6,266 bases of DNA from an uncultured Collinsella sp. Lineage in GTDB: Bacteria; Actinomycetota; Coriobacteriia; Coriobacteriales; Coriobacteriaceae. Of the stretch, positions 5,366 to 6,266 are shown one piece after another. The first letter of the stretch is position 1; the number at the start of each line of letters is the position of its first letter. A program made the position numbers and the translations under genes. The notes below the pieces were generated by a model. The model worked only from the letters and a program-made list of their open reading frames with translations. It was not told the origin of the DNA and did not search any database. The stretch is taken from assembly GCA_900757285.1 (NCBI GenBank), contig CAAENI010000245.1, forward strand, positions 1 through 6,266, written 5' to 3'.

Positions 5366-6265
5366 TTAATGCACAACGCGAACAGCAGGACCGCCCGGCA
5401 CCGCCTCGCACACGCGACCGATAACGGCGGCGATGCACCCCTCGGCATCCAGGCGACGCGCAAGCTCATCCACATCCGCCGCGGGCGCCGCGATAAGCAG
5501 GCCACCAGACGTCTGCGGATCGTACAGCGCGTCGAGCATGCCCGGCTCCAGGCCCTCGTCGACAGCCACACGCGGGCCAAAAAAGTCCTGGTTGCGGTAG
5601 GAGCCCGCTGGGATAATGCCCAGACGTGCCATGTCGAGTACCTGGTCAAAGAGCGGCACCGCCTCCGACGCAAGCTCAATCTGCACGCCCGAGCCCTCGG
5701 CCATCTCGCACGCATGCCCAATCAAGCCAAAGCCCGTGATGTCAGTACAGCCGTGAAGCTCAAGTCCCTCGGCCAGACGAATCGGTGCCTCGTTAAGGGT
5801 GCGCATCGAGTCAAACATGGCTGTGGCCTCGTCCTGCTCGATGAGTTCGCCCTTAATGGCCGTGGTGATGATGCCCGAGCCGATCGCCTTGGTCAGCAGC
5901 AGAACATCGCCCACGCGTGCGCCGCTGTTGGCGAGCATGCGGTCGAGCGCGACAAAGCCGCTCACAGACAAGCCGTACTTGGGCTCGTCGTCGTTGATGG
6001 TGTGACCGCCCGCGATGGAGCAGCCCGCCTCGACGCACTTGTCGGCACCGCCCGTCAGAATCTGGCCGGCAACCTCAACACCCAGGCAACTGGGTATGCA
6101 GAGCAGGTTCATGGCATGGCTCGGCCGCCCGCCCATGGCGTAGATGTCCGACAGCGAGTTGGCCGCCGCGATCTGGCCAAACAGGAACGGGTCGTCGACC
6201 ATCGGCGGGAAGAAGTCGATGGACTGCACGAGGCCAAGGTTCTCCCCTACGCGGAAGACACTCGC
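5366..6265 (-). CDS. selD: selenophosphate synthase (selenide, water dikinase), N-terminus outside the window
   Basis: Makes selenophosphate from selenide and ATP, the selenium donor for selenocysteine, selenouridine or selenium-bearing molybdenum enzymes. The last 299 residues are visible. The reading frame is open to the right edge (ASVFRVGENLGLVQSID...), so the GTG at 6229 is an internal valine and not the start. Typical SelD/PurM-fold segments appear in order: VQSIDFFPPMVDDPFLFGQI, AAANSLSDIYAMGG, GGHTINDDEPKYGL, TDITGFGLIGHACEMA and DPQTSGGLLIAAP. These include the aspartates that bind Mg-ATP. The glycine-rich N-terminal loop with the active-site Cys or Sec lies beyond the window. First visible gene of the operon selD-yedF-DUF3343-desulfurase; its promoter is not in view. 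Confidence 0.97.
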   Translation of the reverse strand, partial: ASVFRVGENLGLVQSIDFFPPMVDDPFLFGQIAAANSLSDIYAMGGRPSHAMNLLCIPSCLGVEVAGQILTGGADKCVEAGCSIAGGHTINDDEPKYGLSVSGFVALDRMLANSGARVGDVLLLTKAIGSGIITTAIKGELIEQDEATAMFDSMRTLNEAPIRLAEGLELHGCTDITGFGLIGHACEMAEGSGVQIELASEAVPLFDQVLDMARLGIIPAGSYRNQDFFGPRVAVDEGLEPGMLDALYDPQTSGGLLIAAPAADVDELARRLDAEGCIAAVIGRVCEAVPGGPAVRVVH

Positions 6266-6266
6266 A

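Noticed and set aside
6227..6229. GTG as the start of selD
   Set aside because: The frame continues upstream to the window edge with typical SelD sequence (FRVGENLGLVQSID), so this codon is an internal valine.

Overview
The window looks like chromosome of a fairly GC-rich gut actinobacterium of the class Coriobacteriia, with Collinsella the best guess. This rests on GC-rich codon use (third positions mostly G or C in the metabolic genes), family resemblance of the selenium genes, and recollection of similar proteins in that group. It was not checked against a database.

Right part (about 3200-6266, all minus strand): a compact selenium-handling operon, read right to left. It holds selD (selenophosphate synthase, its N-terminus cut off by the window edge), a YedF-type TusA/DsrE fusion, a small DUF3343 putative Se/S carrier, and a NifS-like cysteine desulfurase of the EF2568 type. 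The last two genes overlap by ATGA. A strong intrinsic terminator closes the operon. The set makes sense as a route from cysteine or selenide through carrier proteins to selenophosphate. No selA, selB, selC or selenium-dependent hydroxylase gene is in view, so the user of the selenophosphate lies elsewhere.

Middle (1541-3215, minus strand): a BrnQ-type branched-chain amino acid carrier whose ribosome binding site starts only a few bases after the selenium-operon terminator. It is followed by tRNA-Pro(UGG) and tRNA-Gly(UCC), with an excellent promoter starting 11 bases after the brnQ stop codon and a terminator after the second tRNA.

Left part (1-1540): the tail of an unidentified plus-strand gene, then a plus-strand gene of lower GC. 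That gene encodes an orphan AbiEi-like protein fused to a DUF559/Vsr-like PD-(D/E)XK nuclease-like domain. It is bracketed by two copies of a 69-bp hairpin element with identical 23-bp perfect arms and different 23-nt centres. This bracketed module is the most unusual part of the window. The rest is a well-organised but recognisable metabolic neighbourhood.

Several gene starts were moved from the longest open frame to a shorter one because a ribosome binding site at the right distance points there: brnQ to 3195, the desulfurase to 4411 and DUF3343 to 4659.
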